Origin: Candidatus Rhodoferax randersensis
Lineage (GTDB): Bacteria; Pseudomonadota; Gammaproteobacteria; Burkholderiales; Burkholderiaceae_C
Direction: 5' to 3'
DNA: 64,000 nucleotides
NCBI GenBank assembly: GCA_016718155.1
Contig: JADKEH010000006.1
Span: forward strand, 124,001 to 188,000
Below, one piece after another: positions 26,641 to 39,246 of this stretch. Each line of letters starts with the position of its first letter. Position 1 is the stretch's first letter. The notes below the pieces were generated by a model, which was not told the origin of the DNA, made no database searches, and worked only from the letters and a program-made list of their open reading frames with translations. The translations under genes were made by a program, and so were the position numbers.

Positions 26641-27738
26641 ATGCCAGTTTCGTTGTCTCGTGCCGTTTGGATGTCTGCCGTTGTGGGCTGGGGCGCTGTT
26701 CTGGGAACGGCTTCGGTTCAGGCTGCTGCGCCCGCCGGTAGCACACCCGTGCCGGTGCACACGGTTCAGCAGGGAGCGGTGGGTGTCGGCTTTGAGCTTG
26801 ACGGGGTGATTCAGCCGGTCAAACAAAGCACGGTCTCGGCTCAGACTGCGGGGCGTATCGTGTCGCTGCTGGTCAAGGCGGGTGACACGGTGCGTGCCGG
26901 TCAGCTACTGGCCACCATTGATGAGCGTGAGGCGCTGGTTGGTGCGCAGCGTTCGCAGGCGCAGCTCGCTCAGGCACAGGCTGACTGGCACGTGGCCCAG
27001 ACCAACCTGACCCGCAATCGCGAGTTGCAGGCCAAGGGCTTTGTCAGTCAGGCAGCGCTGGACATGGCCCAGGCCCAGTTCCAGGGCGCGCAAGCGGGGC
27101 GTGACCAGGCGCAGGCCGGCATGCAGCAGGCGGCCCTGGCGCGCGGTTACAGCCGCGTGCTGGCGCCGTATGACGGCCGTGTGCTGGACACCGATGTTCA
27201 GGTCGGCGACTTGGCCGTGCCCGGCAAACCACTGCTGACGGTGTACGCGCCCTTGCCCTTGCGGGTGGTGGTGCAGGTGCCCGGGTCGCGCTCGCAGCGC
27301 ATCGGCCCGTCCGATCGGATCGAGGTACGGCTGACCGGCCAGTCGGGTCTGGGCGATTGGGTCCAGCCGACGGCGCGCACGGCACTGCCGTCGACCGATC
27401 CGGTGGCGCAAACCGTCGAGTGGCGGCTCGATTTGTCGACGCAGGCCGCCCAGGGTCTGGTGCCTGGCCAGCAAACCGCAGTGCGTTTTGTCAGCGCTCA
27501 GCCTGCGGCGGGGCCGGCACGCCTGATGATTCCGGTTGCGGCGGTGTTGCGCCGAGGCGAATTGACTGCCGTTTACGTCGCCAGCGAGCGGGGCTTTCTG
27601 TTGCGCGCGGTGCGGCTGGGTGCTGACCATGCCGACAGCGGAGTCGAGGTGCTGGCCGGCCTGAAGGTGGGCGAACGCGTTGCGCTGGACCCCGTCAGAG
27701 CCGGCTTGGCCGAGGCTGGCGCGGCCACGGCGCGCTGA
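26641..27738 (+). CDS. RND efflux periplasmic adaptor (membrane fusion protein)
   Basis: This adaptor links the RND pump encoded next to an outer membrane channel. It has 365 residues with a signal peptide (VWMSAVVGWGAVLGTASVQA), lipoyl domain (VSAQTAGRIVSLLVKAGD), an alpha-helical hairpin, then GYSRVLAPYDGRVLDTDVQVGD and a beta-barrel. I start at ATG 26641, which has GGAGG 7 bp upstream; the frame is open to 26572 but that would cover the promoter. The pump gene follows after 10 bp. No dedicated outer membrane factor is in the cluster. Its substrate is unknown; the surrounding sulfide genes suggest a link to sulfur stress. Confidence 0.9.
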   Translation: MPVSLSRAVWMSAVVGWGAVLGTASVQAAAPAGSTPVPVHTVQQGAVGVGFELDGVIQPVKQSTVSAQTAGRIVSLLVKAGDTVRAGQLLATIDEREALVGAQRSQAQLAQAQADWHVAQTNLTRNRELQAKGFVSQAALDMAQAQFQGAQAGRDQAQAGMQQAALARGYSRVLAPYDGRVLDTDVQVGDLAVPGKPLLTVYAPLPLRVVVQVPGSRSQRIGPSDRIEVRLTGQSGLGDWVQPTARTALPSTDPVAQTVEWRLDLSTQAAQGLVPGQQTAVRFVSAQPAAGPARLMIPVAAVLRRGELTAVYVASERGFLLRAVRLGADHADSGVEVLAGLKVGERVALDPVRAGLAEAGAATAR

Positions 27739-27748
27739 GGGCCAACCC

Positions 27749-31051
<3,303 letters not shown>

Positions 31052-31069
31052 CCCACAGCCCAACCCTAG

Positions 31070-32365
<1,296 letters not shown>

Positions 32366-32436
32366 GTTTCGGTTCTGGTCTTGTTTTTGTTTTTGTTTTG
32401 GTGTTTTCATTTCTTTTCACTTCAAGGAGTTCTACT
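32366..32436 (+). other. T-rich sqr-DUF2892 spacer
   Basis: The 71-bp spacer has runs such as TTTTTGTTTTTGTTTTGG and few A or C, very unlike the GC-rich surroundings. No hairpin precedes it, so it is not a standard terminator. It could be an unstructured translation-enhancing leader or a Rho-related site. Confidence 0.4.
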
Positions 32437-32661
32437 GTGACTGTTCAACGCTACATCGTCGTTTTTGCCGGGCTGTTTATCTTGGTTTCCTTGTCATTGG
32501 GCGTGGAGGGAAGCCCCCTCTTCGTGAGCAAGTGGGCGCTCGCGTTCACCGCCTTTGTCGGGGTCAATTTGTTCCAATCCGGTTTTACAAACTTCTGCCC
32601 ACTCGGCATCATTCTCAAAAAGCTGGGCGTGCCCGATTCGAAGATCGGCTGCGCCAACTGA
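32437..32661 (+). CDS. Small DUF2892-type membrane protein
   Basis: A 74-residue inner membrane protein with two hydrophobic helices (IVVFAGLFILVSLSLG and WALAFTAFVGVNLFQSGF) and the family motif FTNFCPLG with a cysteine, ending KIGCAN. Such domains accompany rhodanese and sulfide-oxidation proteins; the cysteines could carry sulfane sulfur, but that is inference. It starts with GTG at 32437, chosen because AAGGAG lies 7 bp upstream. The same frame is open further upstream but overlaps sqr. Confidence 0.82.
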   Translation: MTVQRYIVVFAGLFILVSLSLGVEGSPLFVSKWALAFTAFVGVNLFQSGFTNFCPLGIILKKLGVPDSKIGCAN

Positions 32662-32752
32662 TGACCCTTCCCAATTGCATGTCATCAGAACCGGTCATTG
32701 CGAGCCTCCCGAATCCGGCCCGATACCGTGCACGGACCTTGACCCTGATGGT

Positions 32753-32835
32753 GTCATTGCGAGCGCAGCGCGGCAATCCATGTCTGCGGCATGCCATGGT
32801 GGATTGCCGCGTCGGCTACGCCTCCTCGCAATGAC
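32753..32835. repeat. REP-like palindromic intergenic repeat
   Basis: An imperfect palindrome with outer arms GTCATTGCGAG (32753-32763) and CTCGCAATGAC (32825-32835) and inner arms CGGCAATCCA / TGGATTGCCG. A partial copy (GGTCATTGCGAGCC) lies at 32693-32706, and a related full element at 50967-51043. Confidence 0.8.
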
Positions 32836-32892
32836 GGCAACTTCTGTCGTGAATCGTGCAACACTTAACAAGCACTACCCAAGGACCAATCC

Positions 32893-33339
32893 ATGAGTGA
32901 CGAAGCCATCCACGTGCGCTTGACGCAGGTGCAGGATTATCAGTTCAACGTCGAGTTCGGCGGCGCGGTGCCGGTGTTGGTGTGCGATGAGCCCGCTCCG
33001 CTGGGTGCCGGCATCGGACCCTCACCGGTCCAATTGCTGGCGGCGGCAGTGGGCAACTGCCTGTCGGACTCGCTGCTGTTTGCTCTGCGCAAGTTCAAGC
33101 AGGCGCCCGAGCCGATTCGGTGCGACATCTACCCGGAGGTGGGGCGCAATGACCAGGGACGCCTGCGGGTGCTGAAGATCAGGGCGGTGCTGACCCTGGG
33201 CGTGCCAGCCGCATCGCTGACCAATTTGCAGCGCGTGCTCGACACCTTCGAGACTTACTGCACGGTGACACAGAGCGTGGGGCAAGGCATCGCGGTCGGC
33301 ATCGAAGTATTTGACGCCAACGGCGAGCGCGTGAAATGA
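32893..33339 (+). CDS. OsmC-family protein
   Basis: A 148-residue OsmC/Ohr-fold protein. The family uses two cysteines to reduce peroxides or handle persulfides; here Cys56 (AVGNCLSDSLLFALRKF) and Cys122 (TYCTVTQSVGQG) are in the expected places. OsmC-like proteins recur beside SQR genes, where a role with persulfides has been proposed for the family, but this one's substrate is unknown. ATG follows AAGGA. Its stop overlaps the next gene's start (ATGA), so the two are translationally coupled. Confidence 0.88.
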   Translation: MSDEAIHVRLTQVQDYQFNVEFGGAVPVLVCDEPAPLGAGIGPSPVQLLAAAVGNCLSDSLLFALRKFKQAPEPIRCDIYPEVGRNDQGRLRVLKIRAVLTLGVPAASLTNLQRVLDTFETYCTVTQSVGQGIAVGIEVFDANGERVK

Positions 33340-34487
33340 GTGCCATCCTCAACCCCGGCGTGAAGCGCGTCACGGTGATTGGCGCCGGGTTTGGCGCCCT
33401 TTCGACGGTGCGCGAACTGCGTCGGCGTGACGCTCGTGTTGACATCACCGTTGTGTCGCCGCGCGCTGAGTTGCACTACTTGCCCGGCATCATCTGGATT
33501 CCCAGCGGCCTGCGCACAAGGGATCAACTGGTGGTGCCACTGCAGGCGTTCTTCCAACGCATGCGCGTCACCCACCTGGCGGCCGATGTCACCGGCTTGC
33601 GCGAGGGTGGCCGCGTGGTGGACACCAGTCAGGGCGAGATTCGCAACGATGCGCTGGTGATTGCCAGCGGCGGGCGTTTTATCAAGAAGTTGCCCGGCAT
33701 CGAGCACGCCATCACGCCGTGCGAGGGCATCGCCGCGGCGGAGCAGATTCGCGATCGACTGCGGCAAATGCCAGGTGGCAGCATTGCTTTTGGATTTGCC
33801 GGCAACCCCAACGAGCCCAGCGCGGTGCGCGGTGGACCGATCTTCGAATTTCTGTTTGGCATTGACGAGCAGCTGCGCCGTGAGGGCCGCCGCGACAAGT
33901 TCGAACTGGCGTTCTTCAATCCGTCCAACGACCCCGGCAACCGCCTGGGCGCCAAGGCGGTTCGGCATTTGCTCGGCGAGATGGCGCGGCGCGGCATTCA
34001 GACCCATCTGGGCCACAAGCTCAAGCGCTTTGATGCGGACAAGGTGGTCACCGAGGGTGCGGAGTTCAAGGCCGATCTGATCGTCTTCATGCCAGGCCTG
34101 ACCGGCAACGCCTGGTTTGACCAGACTGAGTTGGCGCGTTCACCAGGTGGCTTGCTGCAGGCCGACGCCCAGTGCCGCGTTAGCGGAGCCCAGCAGGTCT
34201 ACGTGGTGGGCGACTCGGGCAGTTTTCCCGGGCCCGACTGGCTGCCCAAGCAGGCCCACATGGCCGATCTGCAGGCTGCCGCCGCGGCGGCGAATCTGCT
34301 CGATGCGCTCCAAGGGCGGCCCGCCACCGCGACGTTCCGGGTCGAACTGATGTGCATCATCGACGGTCTGAACCAAGGCACATTGGTCTGGCGCACCCCT
34401 GAGCGAAATGTCATCCTGCCGCCGCTGCGCGTATTCCATTGGATCAAGCGCGGCTTTGAGTGGCTGTACTTGAGGAAATACCGGTGA
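33336..34487 (+). CDS. SQR/NDH-2-like FAD oxidoreductase
   Basis: A 383-residue two-dinucleotide-binding-fold flavoprotein (VTVIGAGFGALSTVREL at 12-28; VYVVGDSG at 288-295). It resembles sulfide:quinone and flavocytochrome c sulfide oxidoreductases. Comparing it by eye with the SQR at 31079: Cys129 (ITPCEG) and Cys340 (ELMCIID) sit near the first and third SQR cysteines, but the middle one is missing, since the segment reads NEPSAVRGGPIFEF. It may be an SQR variant or act on another sulfur compound. Its last residues (LRVFHWIKRGFEWLYLRKYR) could bind membrane. It is coupled to the OsmC gene by a 4-bp overlap. Confidence 0.8.
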   Translation: MSAILNPGVKRVTVIGAGFGALSTVRELRRRDARVDITVVSPRAELHYLPGIIWIPSGLRTRDQLVVPLQAFFQRMRVTHLAADVTGLREGGRVVDTSQGEIRNDALVIASGGRFIKKLPGIEHAITPCEGIAAAEQIRDRLRQMPGGSIAFGFAGNPNEPSAVRGGPIFEFLFGIDEQLRREGRRDKFELAFFNPSNDPGNRLGAKAVRHLLGEMARRGIQTHLGHKLKRFDADKVVTEGAEFKADLIVFMPGLTGNAWFDQTELARSPGGLLQADAQCRVSGAQQVYVVGDSGSFPGPDWLPKQAHMADLQAAAAAANLLDALQGRPATATFRVELMCIIDGLNQGTLVWRTPERNVILPPLRVFHWIKRGFEWLYLRKYR

Positions 34488-34526
34488 GCTGCTCCCGCGC
34501 ATCACCTGCTAAACGAGGACCATTCC

Positions 34527-34817
34527 ATGACCGCACTGACTGACAAAGACGCTCGCACCGACATCCTGAACCGGCTGCGCCGCGCCGAAGGCCAGATTCG
34601 TGGCGTGCAGCGCATGATCGAAGAGGGTGAAAGCTGCCTGAAGATCGGCCAGCAATTCTCGGCCGTGCGCAAGGCGCTGGACAGCACCTATATGCGCATG
34701 ACTGTGTGCTTCATGGACCAGGAACTCTCACAGCGCATGCAACCCAACGAGAGTGAGCGCGCCGATCTGGACAACATGCTCAAGGACATGGAGACGCTGC
34801 TGGCGCGGATGGGGTGA
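34527..34817 (+). CDS. CsoR/FrmR-family (DUF156) transcriptional repressor
   Basis: A 96-residue all-helical repressor of the metal/persulfide/formaldehyde-sensing family (NRLRRAEGQIRGVQRMIEEG). It carries Cys37 (ESCLKIGQQ) and Cys61 (RMTVCFMDQEL). Cys37 is the conserved N-terminal ligand, but the second cysteine is 24 residues later, next to the usual His position rather than at the CsoR/CstR Cys (29 residues later), and that His is replaced by Phe. A copper role is therefore unlikely and thiol-based sensing of sulfide or persulfide is the better guess. It likely binds the inverted repeat at 26592-26628. It lies 39 bp after the flavoprotein. Confidence 0.85.
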   Translation: MTALTDKDARTDILNRLRRAEGQIRGVQRMIEEGESCLKIGQQFSAVRKALDSTYMRMTVCFMDQELSQRMQPNESERADLDNMLKDMETLLARMG

Positions 34818-34926
34818 GGTTACCCAGTTATCCGGCTATCCCGCAGGCAAACAAGACCACCTTGCCATGACTTTGTGAGCAGTTTCGGCGATGGATCCTT
34901 AACGCGAGAAACTCTGATAGCGCTGG

Positions 34927-35778
34927 CTACTGGCCCACCAGTTCAACCCGGCGGTTTTTGGCCTTACCCTCATCGGTCTTGTTGGAAGCGACGGGTGATG
35001 TAGGACCGGCACCAAACGGGGTGAGCCGGGTTGCCGCTATCGCGTGTTTGCTCACCAGGGCATTCACCACTGAGGCAGCGCGATCCTGTGAGAGTTTGAC
35101 GTTGTTGGCAAACTGACCGGCATTGTCGGTATGACCCACGACATAGATCTTGAGGTTGGTGTCGGCTTTAAGCATCTTCACAATTTCTGCCACAGCCGGG
35201 TCAGACGCGGGCTTCAAGTCCGCCTTTCCCGTATCAAAATATATGCCGTAAACCGCCACGCGACCCGTTTCCATGATGCCGCTGGACAGGGCGGCGGCAT
35301 TGGCGACCACATCCTGTTTCATGAGCTGTTTACTGACCAACTGGACGTTGTACATCCCGTTGTTGGCCCCGGAAACCTCGACCCATATTTCGACTCCTTC
35401 CTTCAGGATCCGGATAGTGGAATACTGGGTTCCGCCGTCTTCATATTCATAGACTTGGCCTCCTCCGACAGCTTTGGCTGCATTCACGTAATTGCGGATA
35501 ACCTGCAGGCCGCTTGGATGGGACAACCCTTCTTTGGCGGTATAAGAAACAGCGGTACGACGGCCTTCCACTCTTTCCGTTTTAGCCGCCCCTGTTTTGA
35601 ATTCATACCGGTCAAATTCCAAAACCTCGTAACTGGAAATACGAAAGCCGGGCATACGGGTAAAAATGTCCGGATCCTTGCTGCGCGGAGTGTCACTGGG
35701 GTCGCTTGCGGCCAAAGCCAGGCCGAACGAAACCAGACCAAACATCAACCACAGCAAAGAAAGAATACGGTGTCGCAT
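34927..35778 (-). CDS. OmpA-family outer membrane/peptidoglycan-associated protein
   Basis: The 283-residue protein has a signal peptide (ILSLLWLMFGLVSFGLALA), an N-terminal domain of about 150 residues (SKDPDIFTRMPGFRI, resembling DUF4892) and a C-terminal OmpA domain (YFDTGKADLKP; HTDNAGQFANNVKLSQDRA; NRRVEL) that binds peptidoglycan. The frame is open to 35850, but ATG 35778 is preceded by GGAGA and begins the signal peptide directly. It stands alone, convergent with the repressor gene. Base composition is a little less GC-rich than its neighbours. Confidence 0.88.
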   Translation of the reverse strand: MRHRILSLLWLMFGLVSFGLALAASDPSDTPRSKDPDIFTRMPGFRISSYEVLEFDRYEFKTGAAKTERVEGRRTAVSYTAKEGLSHPSGLQVIRNYVNAAKAVGGGQVYEYEDGGTQYSTIRILKEGVEIWVEVSGANNGMYNVQLVSKQLMKQDVVANAAALSSGIMETGRVAVYGIYFDTGKADLKPASDPAVAEIVKMLKADTNLKIYVVGHTDNAGQFANNVKLSQDRAASVVNALVSKHAIAATRLTPFGAGPTSPVASNKTDEGKAKNRRVELVGQ

Positions 35779-35862
35779 GGGCTCTCCATAAGGAATGGGA
35801 AAACTAACCGGTCTCAGTTGAGTATGGCTTACGCCAACTGTCGCAGTCAATGACAGCGGTCA

Positions 35863-37029
35863 TCAGACCAGCGCTGTGGCACTGGCCGCGTGGATAACAC
35901 CGCCACCCAGGCACACTTCGCCGTCGTACAGCACGGCCGATTGGCCCGGCGTGACGGCCCACTGGGGTTCAGCGAAGTCCAGCGTGATGGAACTGGCCGA
36001 TGGGTAGTGCAGCAGGCAGGCCGCATCGGCCTGGCGGTAGCGGGTCTTGGTGGCTAGCGGCCCAGGTGCCGGGGCGTACCCCGCGACCCAGCTCAGGTCC
36101 TGCGCCTGCAAGGCACCAGAGAGCAACCAAGGGTGGTCGTGCCCCTGGACCACCCACAGCGTGTTGGCTGCCATGTCCTTGCGCGCCACAAACCACGGTG
36201 CGTGTTCCCCGCCACCGCGTTGCGCACCTTTGGCCTTGATGCCGCCGATGCCCAGGCCCTGACGCTGGCCCAGGGTGTAGAAGCTCAGGCCCATGTGCTG
36301 GCCTACCGTGCGACCGTAGTCCTTGCTGCCCGGCGCGTGCGTGCCGTCCTTGATCGGCCCCGGCGCCTTCTGGATGTAGCGGTTCAGGAATTCGCGAAAC
36401 GGCCGCTCGCCGATGAAGCAGATGCCGGTCGAATCTTTCTTCTTGGCATTGGGTAGGCCAATCTCGCTGGCGAGGCGGCGCACCTCGGTCTTGTGCAACT
36501 CGCCGATTGGGAACAATGTCTTGGAGAGCTGGGCCTGGTCGAGTCGGTGCAGAAAATAGCTCTGGTCTTTGCTGGGGTCCAGGCCCTTCAACAATTCAAA
36601 CCGGCTTTCCATCACGGCGCCGTGCGCCACTTTGACATGACGCACCCGCGCGTAATGCCCGGTGGCAATCTTCTCTGCACCCAGTCGCATGGCGTGGTCC
36701 AGGAAGGCTTTGAACTTGATTTCGGCGTTGCAAAGGATGTCCGGGTTGGGCGTGCGCCCGGCCTGGTACTCGCGCAGAAACTCGGCAAACACCCGGTCCT
36801 TGTAGTTGGCGGCGAAGTTGACGTGTTCAATCTCGATGCCAATCACGTCCGCCACCGCAGCGGCATCCACAAAATCGATGTTGGAGGAGCAGTATTCGCT
36901 GTCGTCGTCATCCTCCCAGTTTTTCATGAAGATGCCGACGACTTCATGGCCTTGTTGTTTGAGCAGCCAGGCGGTCACCGCAGAATCGACACCGCCGCTC
37001 AGTCCCACCACCACTCTTTGCTTGCTCAT
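35863..37029 (-). CDS. mnmA: tRNA-specific 2-thiouridylase MnmA
   Basis: MnmA adds sulfur to U34 of tRNA-Glu, -Gln and -Lys, taking it from the TusE/IscS relay and using ATP. The 388-residue protein has the PP-loop ([10 protein letters not shown]), the nucleophile Cys100 ([12 protein letters not shown]) and Cys204, the persulfide-forming residue ([12 protein letters not shown]). A loop around residue 270 ([13 protein letters not shown]) is slightly longer than in E. coli. nudJ lies upstream on the same strand with a gap of 117 bp. Confidence 0.96.
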   Translation of the reverse strand: MSKQRVVVGLSGGVDSAVTAWLLKQQGHEVVGIFMKNWEDDDDSEYCSSNIDFVDAAAVADVIGIEIEHVNFAANYKDRVFAEFLREYQAGRTPNPDILCNAEIKFKAFLDHAMRLGAEKIATGHYARVRHVKVAHGAVMESRFELLKGLDPSKDQSYFLHRLDQAQLSKTLFPIGELHKTEVRRLASEIGLPNAKKKDSTGICFIGERPFREFLNRYIQKAPGPIKDGTHAPGSKDYGRTVGQHMGLSFYTLGQRQGLGIGGIKAKGAQRGGGEHAPWFVARKDMAANTLWVVQGHDHPWLLSGALQAQDLSWVAGYAPAPGPLATKTRYRQADAACLLHYPSASSITLDFAEPQWAVTPGQSAVLYDGEVCLGGGVIHAASATALV

Positions 37030-37146
37030 GGATCGATTTTAGGCGCGCCGCTTGGCGTCGGCGAGGGGCGCATGCTGGTCAACCCCTACCCCGCAGTCCT
37101 TGGCAAAAAGTGGCCCCAGCCCTTTGTCGACAATGACAACAAGCTA

Positions 37147-37644
37147 TCAATTGGCTAGCAAACTCGACAAGTCCGTCACATTGGCGTCGGTGTAGACCAG
37201 GCTCAGAGGGTAGCGCTGGCCCGACAGATAGTCTTCCATGCAGCGCAGCACCATCGGACTGCGGTGCTGGGCGCTGCTGGCGCGGACGTCGTCGGGGCTC
37301 AGCCACACGGTGCGGATGATGCCCGTGTCAAGTTGGCGCCCGGCTTGCGGGCTGCCAAGCTCGCCGCAAAAGGCGAAGCGCAAGTAGGTGATGTCTTCCG
37401 CCGTGCTGGGTCGTTGCATGCGCGACATGTAGATGCCAACGAGCGCCGTGGGCCGAAACAGGTGCGTGGTTTCTTCCAGCGCCTCGCGCGCGCAGCCGTC
37501 GACCAGCGATTCGCCGGGGTCCAGGTGGCCGGCCGGGTTGTTGAGCTTGATGCCTTCGGGTGTGTGTTCTTCGACCAGCAGAAACAGGCCGCCTTGCTCA
37601 ATGATGGCGGCGACCGTGACACTCGGCTTCCAGCGCTCACTCAT
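37147..37644 (-). CDS. nudJ: NUDIX hydrolase NudJ
   Basis: A 165-residue Nudix phosphohydrolase. The Nudix box is intact (GHLDPGESLVDGCAREALEETT, residues about 39-60), and the C-terminal motif RCMEDYLSGQRYPLSL matches the NudJ subfamily. In E. coli NudJ acts on thiamin precursor pyrophosphates and nucleoside di- and triphosphates and is encoded beside mnmA, as here. Its start overlaps the end of rmuC by 4 bp. Confidence 0.88.
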   Translation of the reverse strand: MSERWKPSVTVAAIIEQGGLFLLVEEHTPEGIKLNNPAGHLDPGESLVDGCAREALEETTHLFRPTALVGIYMSRMQRPSTAEDITYLRFAFCGELGSPQAGRQLDTGIIRTVWLSPDDVRASSAQHRSPMVLRCMEDYLSGQRYPLSLVYTDANVTDLSSLLAN

Positions 37645-39041
37645 GGCAGCTTCTCGGTGGGGAGGGCGTCCAACTCGTCGTCCAGGCTGGATGCGTCGAG
37701 CAGCGCCGGGGCGGCGGCGGCCAGCGGCAACTCTTCCACATCGCGCAGCTTGCGCTGGATGGCGCGGGTGCGGGTTCCCACCTCGTCAAACTTCTTGGCG
37801 GCGGCGTCAATCGACTTCTTGGTGGCTTCGACGATCTCGCCAAACTTGCTGAATTCAGTTTTGACGATGCCCAGCAGGCTCCAGACCTCGGACGATCGTT
37901 TCTCGATCGCCAGCGTCTTGAAGCCCATCTGCAGGCTGCTGAGCATGGCCGCCAGGTTGGCCGGGCCGGTGATCATGACGCGGCATTCGTTCTGAATCGA
38001 CTCGACCAGACCGGCGCGGCGCATCACCTCGGCAAACAGGCCCTCGCTGGGCAAATACAAAATGGCAAAGTCGGTGGTGTGGGGCGGCGACACGTACTTG
38101 TTGACGATCTTGCGTGCCTCGAACTTGATAGAGGCTTCGAACGCGTTGCCAGCCTGCAGGATGGCGGTCTTGTCGAGGTTGTCCTGCGCGTCCATCAGGC
38201 GCTGGTAGTGCTCCACCGGGTACTTGGAGTCGATTGGCAACCACACCGGGTGCTCGTCGCTCCTGCCTGGGAGTCGAATCGCAAACTCCACCAGTTCGTC
38301 GCTGCCGGGCACGGTCTTGACGTTGCGGGCGAATTGTTCGCTGGTCAACACGTTGTCGATGATGGCGCCGAGCTGGATTTCGCCCCAAGTGCCGCGCGAC
38401 TTCACGTTGGTCATGACGCGCTTCAAGTCGCCGACGCTGCCAGCCAGCGTTTTCATTTCGCCAAGCCCCGCCTGCACTTGCTCCAAGCGCTCGCTGACCA
38501 GCTTGAAGGACTCTCCCAAACGTTGCTCAAGGGTGGCGTGTAATTTTTCGTCCACGGTGCGCCGCATTTCCTCCAGCTTGGCGGTGTTGTCGGCCTGAAT
38601 GGCCGCAAGTCGCTCGTTCAGGGCGGTACGCAGTTGGTCGGCGTTTTGTTGGGTGCCCGCCACCAACCCCCCCAACTGTTGCGAGACCGACTCCTGCAGG
38701 CTGGAGAACTGGTTGCGGATCTGATTGCCATTGCCGTCCAACTGGTCCTTCAGGGCCGTCGACATCACGCCAAGCTGGGCGTTGATGTCGGCTTTGAGCG
38801 AGTCGAGCGTTTGGCGCGTGGCGATGGTCAGGCCCTGTAGCTGCTGGCCCATGCCGTCCAGCGCGCCATCGATGCGGGCCGTGGCCTGCAGGTTGGCGGA
38901 AGCTGATTGCTCCAGCGCCTGCAGGCGCAAGCTCAGTTCAGGCGGCATTGGCGATGGCGGCTTGCGTAGCAGCAAGGCCAGTTGCAGCACCAGCAGCAAG
39001 GCCAGGCCCAGCAACATGATCAGGGGCAGGGTGTCGGTCAT
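37641..39041 (-). CDS. rmuC: DNA recombination protein RmuC
   Basis: RmuC is a predicted membrane-anchored nuclease-like protein that limits inversions and recombination at repeats. The 466-residue protein has an N-terminal membrane helix (LPLIMLLGLALLLVLQLALLL), a long coiled-coil (about 40-195) and the conserved RmuC domain (SRGTWGEIQLG, PIDSKYPVEHYQRL, FAILYLPSEGLFAEV, MITGPANLAAMLSSLQMGF). It is the first gene of rmuC-nudJ-mnmA on this strand. Confidence 0.95.
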   Translation of the reverse strand: MTDTLPLIMLLGLALLLVLQLALLLRKPPSPMPPELSLRLQALEQSASANLQATARIDGALDGMGQQLQGLTIATRQTLDSLKADINAQLGVMSTALKDQLDGNGNQIRNQFSSLQESVSQQLGGLVAGTQQNADQLRTALNERLAAIQADNTAKLEEMRRTVDEKLHATLEQRLGESFKLVSERLEQVQAGLGEMKTLAGSVGDLKRVMTNVKSRGTWGEIQLGAIIDNVLTSEQFARNVKTVPGSDELVEFAIRLPGRSDEHPVWLPIDSKYPVEHYQRLMDAQDNLDKTAILQAGNAFEASIKFEARKIVNKYVSPPHTTDFAILYLPSEGLFAEVMRRAGLVESIQNECRVMITGPANLAAMLSSLQMGFKTLAIEKRSSEVWSLLGIVKTEFSKFGEIVEATKKSIDAAAKKFDEVGTRTRAIQRKLRDVEELPLAAAAPALLDASSLDDELDALPTEKLP

Positions 39042-39246
39042 GGGTTGGTGCGCGGGACGATGGGGCTAGGGTGGGGGTGCGGGGGCGGGTGCCACTTCTC
39101 GCTATTGTCTCTCGATCTTTGTGTCCCCGAAACGCACGACCATGCAGGGGGCAAGGCCGGGCCAATTCATGGTTAGCCCCACTAAGAAGTAACAAAAAGT
39201 CATGTAAGCTTGCGCACAGTTTGTCAACCCATCGAGGAGTCGCTTC

